A stretch of DNA of 64,000 nucleotides from Halopiger djelfimassiliensis (GTDB lineage: Archaea; Halobacteriota; Halobacteria; Halobacteriales; Natrialbaceae). The position numbers and the translations under genes are program-made. The stretch lies in the NCBI RefSeq assembly GCF_000455365.1, contig NZ_HG315685.1:414537-478536 (forward strand). The letters are read 5' to 3'. Within the stretch, counting starts at the first letter, position 1. Each line of letters starts with the position of its first letter. Shown in pieces: positions 33,395 to 42,651 of the stretch. A model generated the notes under the pieces. The model saw nothing but the letters and a program-made list of their open reading frames with translations. It was not told where the DNA came from and made no database searches.

Positions 33395-36300
33395 TCATTC
33401 CAGCACGTCCATCACCGTATTCATCGCGTGTCCGTCGAGTAGTCGGGTGGTCTCCCAGGTCGCCGTCACGGCGCGCGTCGACTCGAGCAGGTCGCGAATA
33501 TCGGTCCAGTACGCGTCGGGTCGTCCGCGCCGCGTTGCGAACCGCTCGGCGTAGAACGCGGTAAAGAGCGATCGAACCGTCCGTTCGTCCGGCCACGATC
33601 GGTCGAGACGAGCAACCCAGCGCGAACGCGTCCGCTCGTCCTCGAGATAGACCCCTGCAAGCAGGGCGTGCAACGCGTTCGTGACCGTCTCGATCGACGG
33701 TTCGAGCGTCCCGCCGCCGGCCCGATCGTGTGCGAGCTGCGTCGCAAGCGTCACCGTCCAGACGAGTTGCGCGACCGCAGCCGTCGTGGTGGGATCCGGA
33801 TCGGGGACGGGAATCGACGCGGAGTAGTGCCCGTCCATGACGCGTGCCGTCTCCGTCGTCTCCGAGAAGACGACCTTCTGGAGGTAGTACGACGCGAACG
33901 GATGGTTCAACACGGCGTAGATGAACGCGATTTCGGCCTGTGTGTGCGCTTCGAGGGGCGCGCTCACCAGCTTCTCGGTTCCGACGACCGCTCCGGTGGG
34001 ATCGATCCACGCTCGCAGTCGGGAGCCCCGTAACACTTTCAGCATGACACGCGGGACGGCATACCTCCTGACGGCGTCGCGGTACGCCCCGAGGTCGAGG
34101 TATCGGACGCCGGTCAGGTGGTACGGTCTGACCCAGGGGACCCTGTCGATGTACGGGTCGGGACCCGGTTCGAGGCGCTCTTTCTCGCTGTCGGGGATGT
34201 ACAGCTGTCGCGTCGGTTCGGCCGCCGAGATGACGTCATCCAGCCGCCGATCGGTCGAGCGGATTCGGGACAGGACCTCCCGTTGAGCGTCGTCGATCGG
34301 TCTGAAGGCGATCGTTTCGGCGTCCCGCATGAACCGCTGATCGACTCGACCGAGGTGGACCGGCGCGTTTTCGTCGGCTCGACGTGGATCCCGGCTCCGA
34401 TGAACGGTCGCGGGAGCCGCCGCTCTCGCGGTGTGGCCGTCGTCCGAGTCGACCAGCCGCCCCACGATCACGATCGTCTCGAGATCGACGTCGTCGAACC
34501 CGAGTCCCACGTCGAAGACGTGTTCGAGCGAGGTGTTCGCGAGCAGTTTCGTCCGGATAGCCGCCCAGGATCGGTAGAACGCGACGGTCTTCGGGACGAC
34601 GTTGGCGACGACGCCGCGGTCGCAAGCGAGCTGCAGCGTTCGCTCGAGGAACCACTCACAGGTGTCACGCGCCCCCTGACACTCGTAGTTCGTCTCCGAC
34701 CGCACGATCGGTTCCGCCTCCGGAGCGACGTCGGCTCCGTACGGCGGGTTCGAGACGACGACGTCGAAGCCGCCGTCCTCGAGAACGGGCCGTGGAAACG
34801 CGAGCGGCCAGTGAAGCGCATCGAGTCCGTCCGCCCTGAAGTCACGCCCAGCGTACTCGCGTTCGACCAGGACGGACCACCCCTCCGGATCGGCGACGCT
34901 CGTCTCCAGTCGGTCGAACACCGCCCCGAGGGCTGCCGAATCGAGTTCGTTCGAGGGCTGTTCGAGTCGCGCACGGTACGTGTAGGTGGTAAACCCGATG
35001 GCTTCGAGGCCCGTCTCGGCCGGAGCCGGAATCCCCTCGGGGACCTCGACGACGAGGGTCGGCGAACCGCCCGACCCGTCGGTTCCGCGGGACCCGCCCC
35101 GATCGTTCCGTTCCCGGCCATCCTCGAGACTCCGACGGGCGTCCGCCGCCGTCCGAACGCGATCGTCCACTCGAAGCGGCGAGCCGTCCGCCCGCTCGCA
35201 CCGGGCCGTGGCGTATCGCCGATCGAGGACCCGCTTCAGCTCGGCGCGTCGTTCCTCGAGGGGCCGCCGCGTCGTCCGGTCGGGACCGGTTTCCGAATAG
35301 CTGCGTCGAAGCCGGTGTCCGTACTCGCGGAGTCGTTCCTCGAGGGGCCTCGAGTCGGTCGGCTCCCGGTGATCGCGTCCGGACGGCGGATCGACGAACC
35401 CGAGCAGGCTGTTGCCCGATCGAACGGTCCCGGTGAGATTCGGGAGGGTGACGCCCGAACAGCCGGTGGTGTAGCTGTCCCGACGGTCGGCGGTGACCGG
35501 ACACAGGCTCACCAGTCGGAGCCACAGCCGCCGTCGACAGCGCTCGACGGCGTCATCGCGGAGATCAACGCCGAACACCGACCGGGCGATGCCACAGCCG
35601 ATCTCGGCGGCGTCCGCGTCGGGCCGACACATCGACCGCCATTCGAAGAGGACGTTCGCGGCCGCGAGGACGAACGCCCCGGTTCCAGCGGCGGGATCAC
35701 AGACCGTCAGATCCCGGAGTTTCGAGTCGACGTACGCGAGTACCTCTCGGTCGTCCCCGTAGCGTTCGTAGAGTTCGTCGAACCCGTCTCGCCGGTCGTG
35801 CTCGAGGCAGTTACGCCGCTCGCGGTTCGGCGACGGCAGGTCGTCGATCCGGATCGCGGACGGAGCGACCCCCGTCTTGCAGTCGGATTCGATCCGGTCG
35901 TACAGCGCCGCCCAGAGCGCGCGTCGTACCGTGAAATAGGTGAGTTCGGTGCCGGTGTAGTAGGCCCCGACCTCGTCGGCCGGACTCGTCGGTGTCCCGG
36001 TCGACTCCCGTTCGTCGGTCGGCGAATCGTCCCTCCCGTCCGGACCGTCGTCTCGACCGGTGCCCTCGCGTTCGGTCGGGCCGAGAGTTCCCCGATCGTA
36101 CAGGTCGTCGAGCACCGCCGGCGTGATTCGCCCGCGGTGGTCGCCCCTTCCGGCGTTCATGACGGAACCGGCGTGGTCCGCAGTGTCGACATCGCGCTGG
36201 ATTCCGCCGGGTCGCCACTCGTACTCCCCGAGGACCGCGAGGAGTTCGGTCCAGTCGTATCCCTCGACGACGAGTGCCGACTCGTCGATCGCTTCCGTTC

Positions 36301-37174
36301 GGCCGGATGCGTCCGTTTCGCGATCGTCGACCCCGCGTTCCGTCGTCTCGAGCGCCGTCCGGAAGGGAGTCCACCCCAGCGTCGGAACCCGCAGCCGAAA
36401 CGAGTCGGAAACGGTCACCGTGTCCGGCCCGCTCGAGAGCGAGGCGACGATCGTCCGGAGTATCGCCCCGATGTCGTCCCCGTCCCGGAAAAGCCGTTCG
36501 AGTACCAGTCGAGGGGCGGCCGGAACCGTCGCGGTCCCGCCGTCGACCGGGGCGACGAGTCCGCGCTCGAGGAGGAGATAACACACGAGGACCCGTTCGA
36601 TGAGCCGCCCCGCGACGGTCCGTCTCACCCGGTCCGTCGGGACCGTCCCGGAGTCACGGCCGCCGGTCACTGCCTCCGCGAGCGCCGCTCGGTGCGTTCG
36701 CAGGTCGTCGGCGAGCCGATCGACGACGGCTGTCCCGTCGAACACGGCGTCGAGGTCCGACCGAGCCCGCTCGAGTGCATCGCGTTTGTGCTCGGTGTGG
36801 GCGGCAGGAACGTAGCGAAACCGGGCCGGGCGGCGAGACGTCCGGAACGCGCGAACTTCGCGGGTGCCCGGATCGAAAAACCAGAAATACTGGAGCCGCG
36901 TTCGGCGGGCGAGCGCCCGGACGATCAGCCGGGGCGTCTCGGTCGGAACCGACGCCAGCGGGAACTCGAAGTAGCCGACTCGAACCAGACCGTCGGTACT
37001 GGCGAGGTACTCGAGGTCGTGTCCGGGCAGGTACGTCGCCTCGGCCCGACTCGGGTCCGGGAGATACCCGGCGCTCGCGAGAAACGCGTAGCCGTACCCG
37101 CCCGCGTCCGTGCCGCGGCTTTTCGCTGTCGGCGTCGCATCGAGGGTCCGCGGATAGTCGGCGGCCTCGTTCAT
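33395..37174 (-). CDS. Large Eco57I/PglX-like DNA adenine methyltransferase
   Basis: A 1259-residue protein from ATG 37174; a longer in-frame start at 37231 is less likely. An alpha/beta N-terminal third precedes a helical linker with the EVGAYYTGTELTYF entry motif. Motif I is DLTVCDPAAGTGAFVLAAANVL (about residue 505) and motif IV is VVSNPPYGADV (about 820), the NPPY of N6-adenine methylases. The C-terminal target-recognition part contains YHLTGVRYLDLGAYR and DGHYSASIPVPDPDP. Domain order and size match Eco57I-type IIG enzymes or BREX PglX. I see no clear PD-(D/E)xK nuclease motif and no other BREX genes nearby, so it may be an orphan modification enzyme. Low-complexity Arg/Asp-rich inserts occur at about residues 380-400 and 690-715. 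Confidence 0.85.
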   Translation of the reverse strand: MNEAADYPRTLDATPTAKSRGTDAGGYGYAFLASAGYLPDPSRAEATYLPGHDLEYLASTDGLVRVGYFEFPLASVPTETPRLIVRALARRTRLQYFWFFDPGTREVRAFRTSRRPARFRYVPAAHTEHKRDALERARSDLDAVFDGTAVVDRLADDLRTHRAALAEAVTGGRDSGTVPTDRVRRTVAGRLIERVLVCYLLLERGLVAPVDGGTATVPAAPRLVLERLFRDGDDIGAILRTIVASLSSGPDTVTVSDSFRLRVPTLGWTPFRTALETTERGVDDRETDASGRTEAIDESALVVEGYDWTELLAVLGEYEWRPGGIQRDVDTADHAGSVMNAGRGDHRGRITPAVLDDLYDRGTLGPTEREGTGRDDGPDGRDDSPTDERESTGTPTSPADEVGAYYTGTELTYFTVRRALWAALYDRIESDCKTGVAPSAIRIDDLPSPNRERRNCLEHDRRDGFDELYERYGDDREVLAYVDSKLRDLTVCDPAAGTGAFVLAAANVLFEWRSMCRPDADAAEIGCGIARSVFGVDLRDDAVERCRRRLWLRLVSLCPVTADRRDSYTTGCSGVTLPNLTGTVRSGNSLLGFVDPPSGRDHREPTDSRPLEERLREYGHRLRRSYSETGPDRTTRRPLEERRAELKRVLDRRYATARCERADGSPLRVDDRVRTAADARRSLEDGRERNDRGGSRGTDGSGGSPTLVVEVPEGIPAPAETGLEAIGFTTYTYRARLEQPSNELDSAALGAVFDRLETSVADPEGWSVLVEREYAGRDFRADGLDALHWPLAFPRPVLEDGGFDVVVSNPPYGADVAPEAEPIVRSETNYECQGARDTCEWFLERTLQLACDRGVVANVVPKTVAFYRSWAAIRTKLLANTSLEHVFDVGLGFDDVDLETIVIVGRLVDSDDGHTARAAAPATVHRSRDPRRADENAPVHLGRVDQRFMRDAETIAFRPIDDAQREVLSRIRSTDRRLDDVISAAEPTRQLYIPDSEKERLEPGPDPYIDRVPWVRPYHLTGVRYLDLGAYRDAVRRYAVPRVMLKVLRGSRLRAWIDPTGAVVGTEKLVSAPLEAHTQAEIAFIYAVLNHPFASYYLQKVVFSETTETARVMDGHYSASIPVPDPDPTTTAAVAQLVWTVTLATQLAHDRAGGGTLEPSIETVTNALHALLAGVYLEDERTRSRWVARLDRSWPDERTVRSLFTAFYAERFATRRGRPDAYWTDIRDLLESTRAVTATWETTRLLDGHAMNTVMDVLE

Positions 37175-37289
37175 GTTCGACGACCGGCGGCCTCGGTACC
37201 GGGTGCCGTGCCACTCGTGTCGAGCGCACAACTATCGGTCCTGTGGGTAAGTAGCTCGGGGGTAGTCACGAACGGTGACCGATTCCCTC

Positions 37290-37583
37290 TCAGGTGACAT
37301 ACAGCGAGTAGGCGATCACGAGAAAGCCCCCGAGAGTCAACAGGCTCTCGAGCAGGATCCCCAGTTGCAGCGGGACCGTAAGGATCTCATAGAGCAGCCC
37401 GGCAAAGACCAGCCCGAGAGTGACGAGCCCGAACCCGGCGGTCAGATAGCCAAGCGCCGGCTGCCGCGTGCGCCGGTAGGCCCTGAACGCGAAGAACGTG
37501 ATGACGCTGCCGACGAGCAGGATCAGCGTCTTGACGATGGCGAGGGCGATCGCGGTCATCGTGCCTGCGGCGTGGGGGCTCAT
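37290..37583 (-). CDS. Small three-TM membrane protein (DUF7521-like)
   Basis: A 97-residue protein with three hydrophobic helices (about residues 9-31, 42-65, 72-95) and a basic loop FRAYRRTRQPALGYLTAGF after the first. This fits the haloarchaeal DUF7521 family, often encoded near transcription regulators; function unknown. The first ATG (37583) is used; a second at 37559 would trim eight residues. Confidence 0.7.
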   Translation of the reverse strand: MSPHAAGTMTAIALAIVKTLILLVGSVITFFAFRAYRRTRQPALGYLTAGFGLVTLGLVFAGLLYEILTVPLQLGILLESLLTLGGFLVIAYSLYVT

Positions 37584-37710
37584 CGTCCGGTATCAGCGAA
37601 ATTACGCACGACGGTCAAGTAGCTTACGTTCGGTCGGATTCCGAAGCGAACGGATCAGATGTCACCGACGGCTGCGAAGGTTTTCGTCGGTTCGGACCGA
37701 ACGGCAACCG

Positions 37711-37962
37711 ATGACGCGACTCGTCGAACTCGAGGAAACCGGTCCACGAACGCTCGATCCGGCGGACGTCGACCCCGAGAAGGGTGACATTGCGGTCTGT
37801 CAATGTGGCCTTTCGGAGTCCGTTCCGTTCTGTGACGGGAGTCACCGCCGAACCGAAGACGAAGAGCCGGGGACGACCTACGTCTACGAGGACAGCGAGC
37901 GACGGGTCCTCGAGCGGATCGTCACCGCCGAGGACGACGACACCGCGTGCTCCGGCGAGTAA
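37711..37962 (+). CDS. CDGSH iron-sulfur domain protein
   Basis: An 83-residue protein with the 2Fe-2S binding motif CQCGLSESVPFCDGSH (about residues 30-45: C-x-C-...-C-D-G-S-H). It is a small redox or iron-sulfur transfer protein. It starts at ATG 37711 after CGGCAACCG and converges with the copper ATPase gene 8 bp away; no operon. Confidence 0.9.
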   Translation: MTRLVELEETGPRTLDPADVDPEKGDIAVCQCGLSESVPFCDGSHRRTEDEEPGTTYVYEDSERRVLERIVTAEDDDTACSGE

Positions 37963-37970
37963 CCGAGGGT

Positions 37971-40460
37971 TCAGATCGACCGCGCGGAGTTGATCACGAC
38001 GAGCGCGCTGCTTGCGGCCATCGCGACGGCTGCAAATAGCGGGTTCAACAGCCCGAGGACCGCAAGCGGAATCGCGACCGCGTTGTAACAGAACGCCCAG
38101 CCGAGGTTCTGGCGAATCCGTCGGTGCGTCCCGGCCGCGATGTCGAACGTCGCCGGCACCGCCTCGAGGTCGTCGCCGACGATTACCGCGTCGGCCGCGT
38201 CGGTCGCGAGTTCGGTCCCGCTCCCCATCGCGATCCCGACGTCCGCGGCGGCCAGTGCGGGGGCGTCGTTGCTCCCGTCGCCGACCATCGCGACGGTGCC
38301 CCGGCTTCGAAGCCGCCGGACCGTTTCGGCTTTCGCCTCGGGCGGCACGCCGGCGAAGACCTCGTCGACGCCGACGGCGTCCCGGAACCGGTCCGCAGCC
38401 GCGCCCTCGTCCCCGGTGAGAACGACGACTTCGCGGTCCGAAGAGAGGGTTTCGACGGTTTCTCGCCAGCGTTCCCGCGGCGTATCGCCGACGACGATCA
38501 CACCGCGAGCACGGCCGTCCCAGCCGACGACGACCGGGACGTTACCGTCGGCTCGTGCCCGTTCGATCCGCGACTCGAGCGTCGGGGGGATCGTCTGTCC
38601 CCGTTCGCGACAGCAGTCGGGGTGGCCGGCAACGACGCGGTTGCCGTCGACGAGGCCGCTGACCCCCCGGACGTGTCGTTCGAAGCCGTCGACCTCGCCG
38701 ATAGCGTCGTTCGCGGCGTCGTCCGGCACGCCCTCGTCGACTGCTTCCCGCTTACACCAGGCGTCGACGATAGCGGTTCCGATCGGGTGCTTCGAGTGTG
38801 CTTCGACGGCCGCGGCGTGCCGAAGGAGGGTCGGCTCGTCGCGGTCCGACTCCGCGCTCGCGGCCGTGTCACCGTGGCCGGTTTCGTCGACATCTGCGAC
38901 GTGGATCGACTCGACGGCCATCGCACCCGTGGTGAGCGTCCCCGTCTTGTCGAGCACGACGACGTCGACGTCGGGTGCGTCCTCGAAGATCGTCTCCGCG
39001 GCGACGACGATCCCCCGTTTCGCCGCCGTCTGTATCCCGGACGCGATCGCAAGCGGCGTCGCGAGTCCCAGCGCGCAGGGACAGGAGACGATTACGACCG
39101 TCAGACCGACGAGAAACGCCGTTCCGGGGCTCGAACCGGTCGCGAGCAGCCCGGCCGTGACGCCGACGGCAAGCGCCACGACGAGCGGGACGAAGATCGT
39201 CGCGAGTTTGTCGGCGAGCCGCTGGACGCCCGGCCGGGAGCTCTGGATCGACCAGAGCAGCGAGACCAGCCGGTCGTGGGTGCTTTCGGCCTCCTCGCCG
39301 ACCTCGACGACCAGCGGTGCGTCCGTGACGACGGTGCCGCCGCGGACCGGGTCGCCGGGCGCTTTCTCGACGGGGAGCGATTCGCCTGTCATCAGCGATT
39401 CGTCGACCGCGGCTTGCCCCTCGCGTATCGTCCCGTCGAGCGGCACCCGCTCGCCGGGGCGAACGAGGAGTCGGTCGCCGGGATCGACTGCCGACAGGGG
39501 GACCGTCTCGCCGGTGTCGGCCCGCCGGGCCTCGTCGACCTGTGCCGCCGTGAGATCGGACAGCAGCCCCGTCGCCCGGCGCTTGATCAGTCCTTCGTAG
39601 TAGGTACCGGCCGTCACGACGAGGACGATCGCGACCGAGACGTCGAAGTAGAGGTCCGTCCGACCGAGGACCATCGCGAGCGTGCTGTAGGCGTAGGCCC
39701 CTACCGCGGCCAGCGAGACGAGCAGATCCATGTTCGGCATCCCGGCTCGCAGGCTCACGTACGCCCCCCGCAGGATCGGATACCCCGTATAGAAGAGCAC
39801 GAACGACGTCATGAGCCAGATGTTCACGACCAGATAGTAGCCGTCATACCCCCCGAAATCCGCGAGCGGCGGATACCCGAAGTAGGTCGGATACAGAAAG
39901 ACCGCGTACCACACCATCACCATCATCCCGAACAGCCCACCGCCGATCAGGAACTTCACGAGCGCGTCGTCCCGTGACCCCTCGTCGCGTCCCGCCGCCC
40001 GGTCGCGCGCTTCGTATCCGTATCCCGAGACGAGATCCGCGAGCGTCTCCTTCTCGCGGACGTCGGGATCGTACACCAGCCGTAGCGTGTCCGTGGCGTA
40101 ACTCGCTTCCGCCCCGAGCACGCCCGCCGCGTTGGTCGCCCGCGTCTCGAGAAACGCCTCGCAGGTCGAACAGTGCATGCCGTCGACGGCGAGGAAGGTC
40201 TCCTCGCCGTCGGCCTCCAGGTCGTCGAGGCTGGAGTCGGTCTCGAGGCGCTCCCGGACCGCCTCGGCGTCCGCGTCCTCGACGGTCGCGAGCGTCCGGT
40301 GGACCTCGAGACAGCCCTGACAGCAAAACTGCCCCTCGACGTCGGCCGCGGTGATCGGGTCGGCCGGCGTCGGAAACGAACAGAGCGTACACTCGTTTCC
40401 GGCGGACCCGGAATCGGCGGCGCGTTCGTTGGATGCGGGCTTTGCGGAGGATCGATTCAT
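37971..40460 (-). CDS. Copper-transporting P1B-type ATPase (CcoI/CopA-like)
   Basis: An 829-residue ATP-driven copper pump. A Cys-rich N-terminus (CTLCSFPTPADP...CCQGC, residues 24-50) resembles the extra metal-binding module of CcoI/FixI-type ATPases. It is followed by an HMA domain with MHCSTCEAF (about 95). The transmembrane copper motif is SCPCALGLATP (about 458), the actuator TGES (MTGESLPVEK), phosphorylation DKTGTLTTG (about 505) and GDGSNDAPALAAADVGIAMG near the end. Its operon with a TauE/SafE-like protein, divergent from a haem-copper oxidase operon, points to copper delivery for oxidase assembly. Confidence 0.92.
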   Translation of the reverse strand: MNRSSAKPASNERAADSGSAGNECTLCSFPTPADPITAADVEGQFCCQGCLEVHRTLATVEDADAEAVRERLETDSSLDDLEADGEETFLAVDGMHCSTCEAFLETRATNAAGVLGAEASYATDTLRLVYDPDVREKETLADLVSGYGYEARDRAAGRDEGSRDDALVKFLIGGGLFGMMVMVWYAVFLYPTYFGYPPLADFGGYDGYYLVVNIWLMTSFVLFYTGYPILRGAYVSLRAGMPNMDLLVSLAAVGAYAYSTLAMVLGRTDLYFDVSVAIVLVVTAGTYYEGLIKRRATGLLSDLTAAQVDEARRADTGETVPLSAVDPGDRLLVRPGERVPLDGTIREGQAAVDESLMTGESLPVEKAPGDPVRGGTVVTDAPLVVEVGEEAESTHDRLVSLLWSIQSSRPGVQRLADKLATIFVPLVVALAVGVTAGLLATGSSPGTAFLVGLTVVIVSCPCALGLATPLAIASGIQTAAKRGIVVAAETIFEDAPDVDVVVLDKTGTLTTGAMAVESIHVADVDETGHGDTAASAESDRDEPTLLRHAAAVEAHSKHPIGTAIVDAWCKREAVDEGVPDDAANDAIGEVDGFERHVRGVSGLVDGNRVVAGHPDCCRERGQTIPPTLESRIERARADGNVPVVVGWDGRARGVIVVGDTPRERWRETVETLSSDREVVVLTGDEGAAADRFRDAVGVDEVFAGVPPEAKAETVRRLRSRGTVAMVGDGSNDAPALAAADVGIAMGSGTELATDAADAVIVGDDLEAVPATFDIAAGTHRRIRQNLGWAFCYNAVAIPLAVLGLLNPLFAAVAMAASSALVVINSARSI

Positions 40461-40476
40461 CGGTGTGTGGGTGTGG

Positions 40477-41319
40477 TCACAGCGGCTGGTAGAACGGGAC
40501 CGGAAGGTGCGGGAGGGAGTGGACGCCGTGCAGCATCAGCCCGTGTTGTAACGGGATGTAGCCGAGGACGAGAAACGCGCCGCCGAGTGCCCGGTGAAGC
40601 CGGACCCGGTGGTTCGTCTCGAGCGATGTAAGCAACGTTCCGTACAGGAACAGCGTCGGAACCGTTCCGACCCCGAGCACCGCAAGCGATAGCGCCCCCC
40701 GGACCGGATCGCCGAGCGCGAACGCATAGAGGTACGCCGGGTAGATGATCGGACACGGAAGCAGCCCGTGGACCGCTCCGAGCCCGACGATCCCGGGCGA
40801 GCCGGCGAGCCTGTCGACCCGGCTCGCGAGCAGCCCCGAGAGCCGCCGGAAGAGCGGGCCGACCAGCGGGAGCCCGTGCGGAACACCGGCCCGGCCCCGG
40901 AGGTAGTAGCACCCGCTTGCGATGATCGCGATTCCGACGAGGATGCCGACCGTTCCCCGGACCGCGTCGCCGACGGCCGTGACGGCATCGGCCGACGTGA
41001 TCGCGAGCCCGCCCAGCAGCCCGAACAGGCCGCCAAGCGCCGCATAGCTTGCGGTCCGGCCGAGGTTGAACAGGCCGTGCTGTCGGACCTCGAAAAGCGA
41101 CAGCGTCTCCCGTCGCTCGACGCCGGTCCCGCCGCGGTGGTCGCCGCCTCGCGATCGCATCCGATCGGCGTACGTGCTCACCAACGGACCACACATCCCC
41201 AGACAGTGTGCGCCCGCGAGCAGCCCGACGAGCAGAAACACCAGCAGATCGGCGTTCCCGGCGGCCGCCGTACTCCCTCCGTGATCGTGGGCCGAAGCCA
41301 GCACCTCGAGACTGAACAT
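40477..41319 (-). CDS. TauE/SafE- or UreH-like membrane protein, oxidase biogenesis
   Basis: A 280-residue membrane protein with about six or seven helices. The family block GAHCLGMCGPLVSTYA is near residues 37-52, and the Gly/Pro-rich GLGAVHGLLPCPIIYPAYLYAFALGDP repeats it in the second half. These paired Cys/His-containing helices are typical of the CcoS/CcoH-neighbour SafE-like proteins. It sits 16 bp before the copper ATPase and 6 bp after a small membrane gene, one operon. A role in copper or haem-copper centre assembly is inferred from context. Confidence 0.85.
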   Translation of the reverse strand: MFSLEVLASAHDHGGSTAAAGNADLLVFLLVGLLAGAHCLGMCGPLVSTYADRMRSRGGDHRGGTGVERRETLSLFEVRQHGLFNLGRTASYAALGGLFGLLGGLAITSADAVTAVGDAVRGTVGILVGIAIIASGCYYLRGRAGVPHGLPLVGPLFRRLSGLLASRVDRLAGSPGIVGLGAVHGLLPCPIIYPAYLYAFALGDPVRGALSLAVLGVGTVPTLFLYGTLLTSLETNHRVRLHRALGGAFLVLGYIPLQHGLMLHGVHSLPHLPVPFYQPL

Positions 41320-41325
41320 GTGCGG

Positions 41326-41532
41326 TTACACCGACGCGCCGTTCGAGCCGTGGTCGTGGTGTCCCGGAACGGGCTGAAACGCGACGTAGAGGCTGGCCAT
41401 GATGATCAGGACGTTCGTCGTAGCGACGACGCCGGCGATCGGAGAACTGTCGAGTCCGTACAGGGCGAGCGGCACCAGTGCCAGCAATCCGAACGGCAGC
41501 GCGTGCCGCGGCGTAAGCTCCTCGAGTTCCAT
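41326..41532 (-). CDS. Small two-TM protein with His-rich tail
   Basis: A 68-residue protein from ATG 41532, which is preferred over an upstream in-frame start that would reach into the divergent promoter. It has two hydrophobic helices (about residues 11-29 and 33-50) and a C-terminal PVPGHHDHGSNG that could bind metal. First gene of the copper-pump operon, 6 bp before the SafE-like gene. No family recognised. Confidence 0.6.
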   Translation of the reverse strand: MELEELTPRHALPFGLLALVPLALYGLDSSPIAGVVATTNVLIIMASLYVAFQPVPGHHDHGSNGASV

Positions 41533-41632
41533 ACGGGCGTCTCCGGGCGAGCGGAATATAAATAATAACCCCCGTTCCTGCGGGTTGGGAATGGCTCTAT
41601 GGGTTAAGGGGAGACTTTCCCTACACCGCCGT

Positions 41633-41830
41633 ATGAGCAAAGCGGTGGAAACGCAAACACAAACGCGAGAGATCGGACACGACGAGTACGATCCCGTAGG
41701 GACGCTCGCGCTGATCGGGATTTACTTCCTGATTTTGGTGTTCCTGTGGTTTTTCATGTACTTCGTCGAGTTCCTCGGTAACGGACCGACGGTCGTGAGC
41801 GGCTTCTTGGCGGTGGGGGGGCTCGCATGA
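41633..41830 (+). CDS. Small single-TM subunit of ba3-type oxidase (CbaD-like)
   Basis: A 65-residue protein with an N-terminal polar part (VETQTQTREIGHDEYDPVG) and one long membrane helix (TLALIGIYFLILVFLWFFMYFVEF). It is the first gene of the oxidase operon: its stop overlaps the subunit II start (ATGA, 41827-41830). Length and position match CbaD of Natronomonas-type ba3 oxidases. Confidence 0.75.
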   Translation: MSKAVETQTQTREIGHDEYDPVGTLALIGIYFLILVFLWFFMYFVEFLGNGPTVVSGFLAVGGLA

Positions 41831-42651
41831 ACATCCACACCTACGAGAAGCTGTGGCTGGTCGCGGCCATGCTGTTGATCGTCGGCTTCATCGCGACGAT
41901 CGCGTACGGATCGGTCGGACTCGGAATCGCGATGGTCAGCGATCAGGAGGAAACCGTCAACCCGAGTAACCTCGGCGACGACGAACGGTTCAGCGATCCC
42001 GGGGTCGAACAGGTCGGCGAGAACGAGTACGAGGTCACCGTCATCGCACAGACGTTCATGTTCCAGCCCGATCCGATCGAAGTGCCGGCAAACAGCACGG
42101 TCACCTTCTACGTGACGAGTTTCGACGTGACACACAGCTTCAGCGTCCCCGGGACGAACATCAACACGATGGTCCTCCCGGGCGAGGTGTCGAAGATGAC
42201 CGTCGAGTTCGACGAACCGAAGGAGTACGGCATCGTCTGCAGTGAGTACTGCGGGCCGGGCCATCACACTATGGAGGGCCAACTTCACGTCGTCCCGGAA
42301 GACGAGTTCGACATGACCGACCTCTCGGTCGAGGCCGACGACGAAGTCGCGATCGGCGACACCGCGACGGTCAACGCCACGGTCGAGAACGGGATGCTCG
42401 AGGACCTCGAGACGACCGTCACGCTCGAGATCGACGGCGAGACGCGCGAGCAAGACATCTCCGTCGGTGGCGACGAAACCGCCGAGACGACGTTCACGCT
42501 CGACTCGACGGACCCCGGCGAGGGAGAGCACGACTGGACGGTCACCGTCGACGGCTACGAGGAGAGCGGAACGGTGACGGTCGTCGACGAACTCGAAGAC
42601 GAGACTGACGACAGCACCGACGAGTCCGCCGGAGGTGATGCCGATGAGTAA
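41827..42651 (+). CDS. cbaB: ba3-type cytochrome oxidase subunit II (CuA) with extra C-terminal domain
   Basis: A 274-residue subunit that receives electrons at the CuA site outside the membrane. One TM helix (residues 8-32) anchors it. The cupredoxin domain follows, with the ligands His in FDVTHSFSVPG and CSEYCGPGHHTM (Cys, Glu, Cys, His, Met; about residues 138-151). Residues 165-255 add a second all-beta region of CARDB-like appearance (VAIGDTATVNATVENG...WTVTVDGYEESGTVTVV), which is not part of ordinary subunit II, and an acidic tail. Overlaps the small subunit by 4 bp and subunit I by 8 bp. Confidence 0.92.
   Translation: MNIHTYEKLWLVAAMLLIVGFIATIAYGSVGLGIAMVSDQEETVNPSNLGDDERFSDPGVEQVGENEYEVTVIAQTFMFQPDPIEVPANSTVTFYVTSFDVTHSFSVPGTNINTMVLPGEVSKMTVEFDEPKEYGIVCSEYCGPGHHTMEGQLHVVPEDEFDMTDLSVEADDEVAIGDTATVNATVENGMLEDLETTVTLEIDGETREQDISVGGDETAETTFTLDSTDPGEGEHDWTVTVDGYEESGTVTVVDELEDETDDSTDESAGGDADE

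Noticed and set aside
33354..37297. Very long plus-strand open frames opposite the large methyltransferase and opposite the S-layer genes
   Set aside because: High-GC antisense frames lacking stops. Their products are Arg/Val/Gly-rich without domains, while the minus-strand frames carry complete family motifs.
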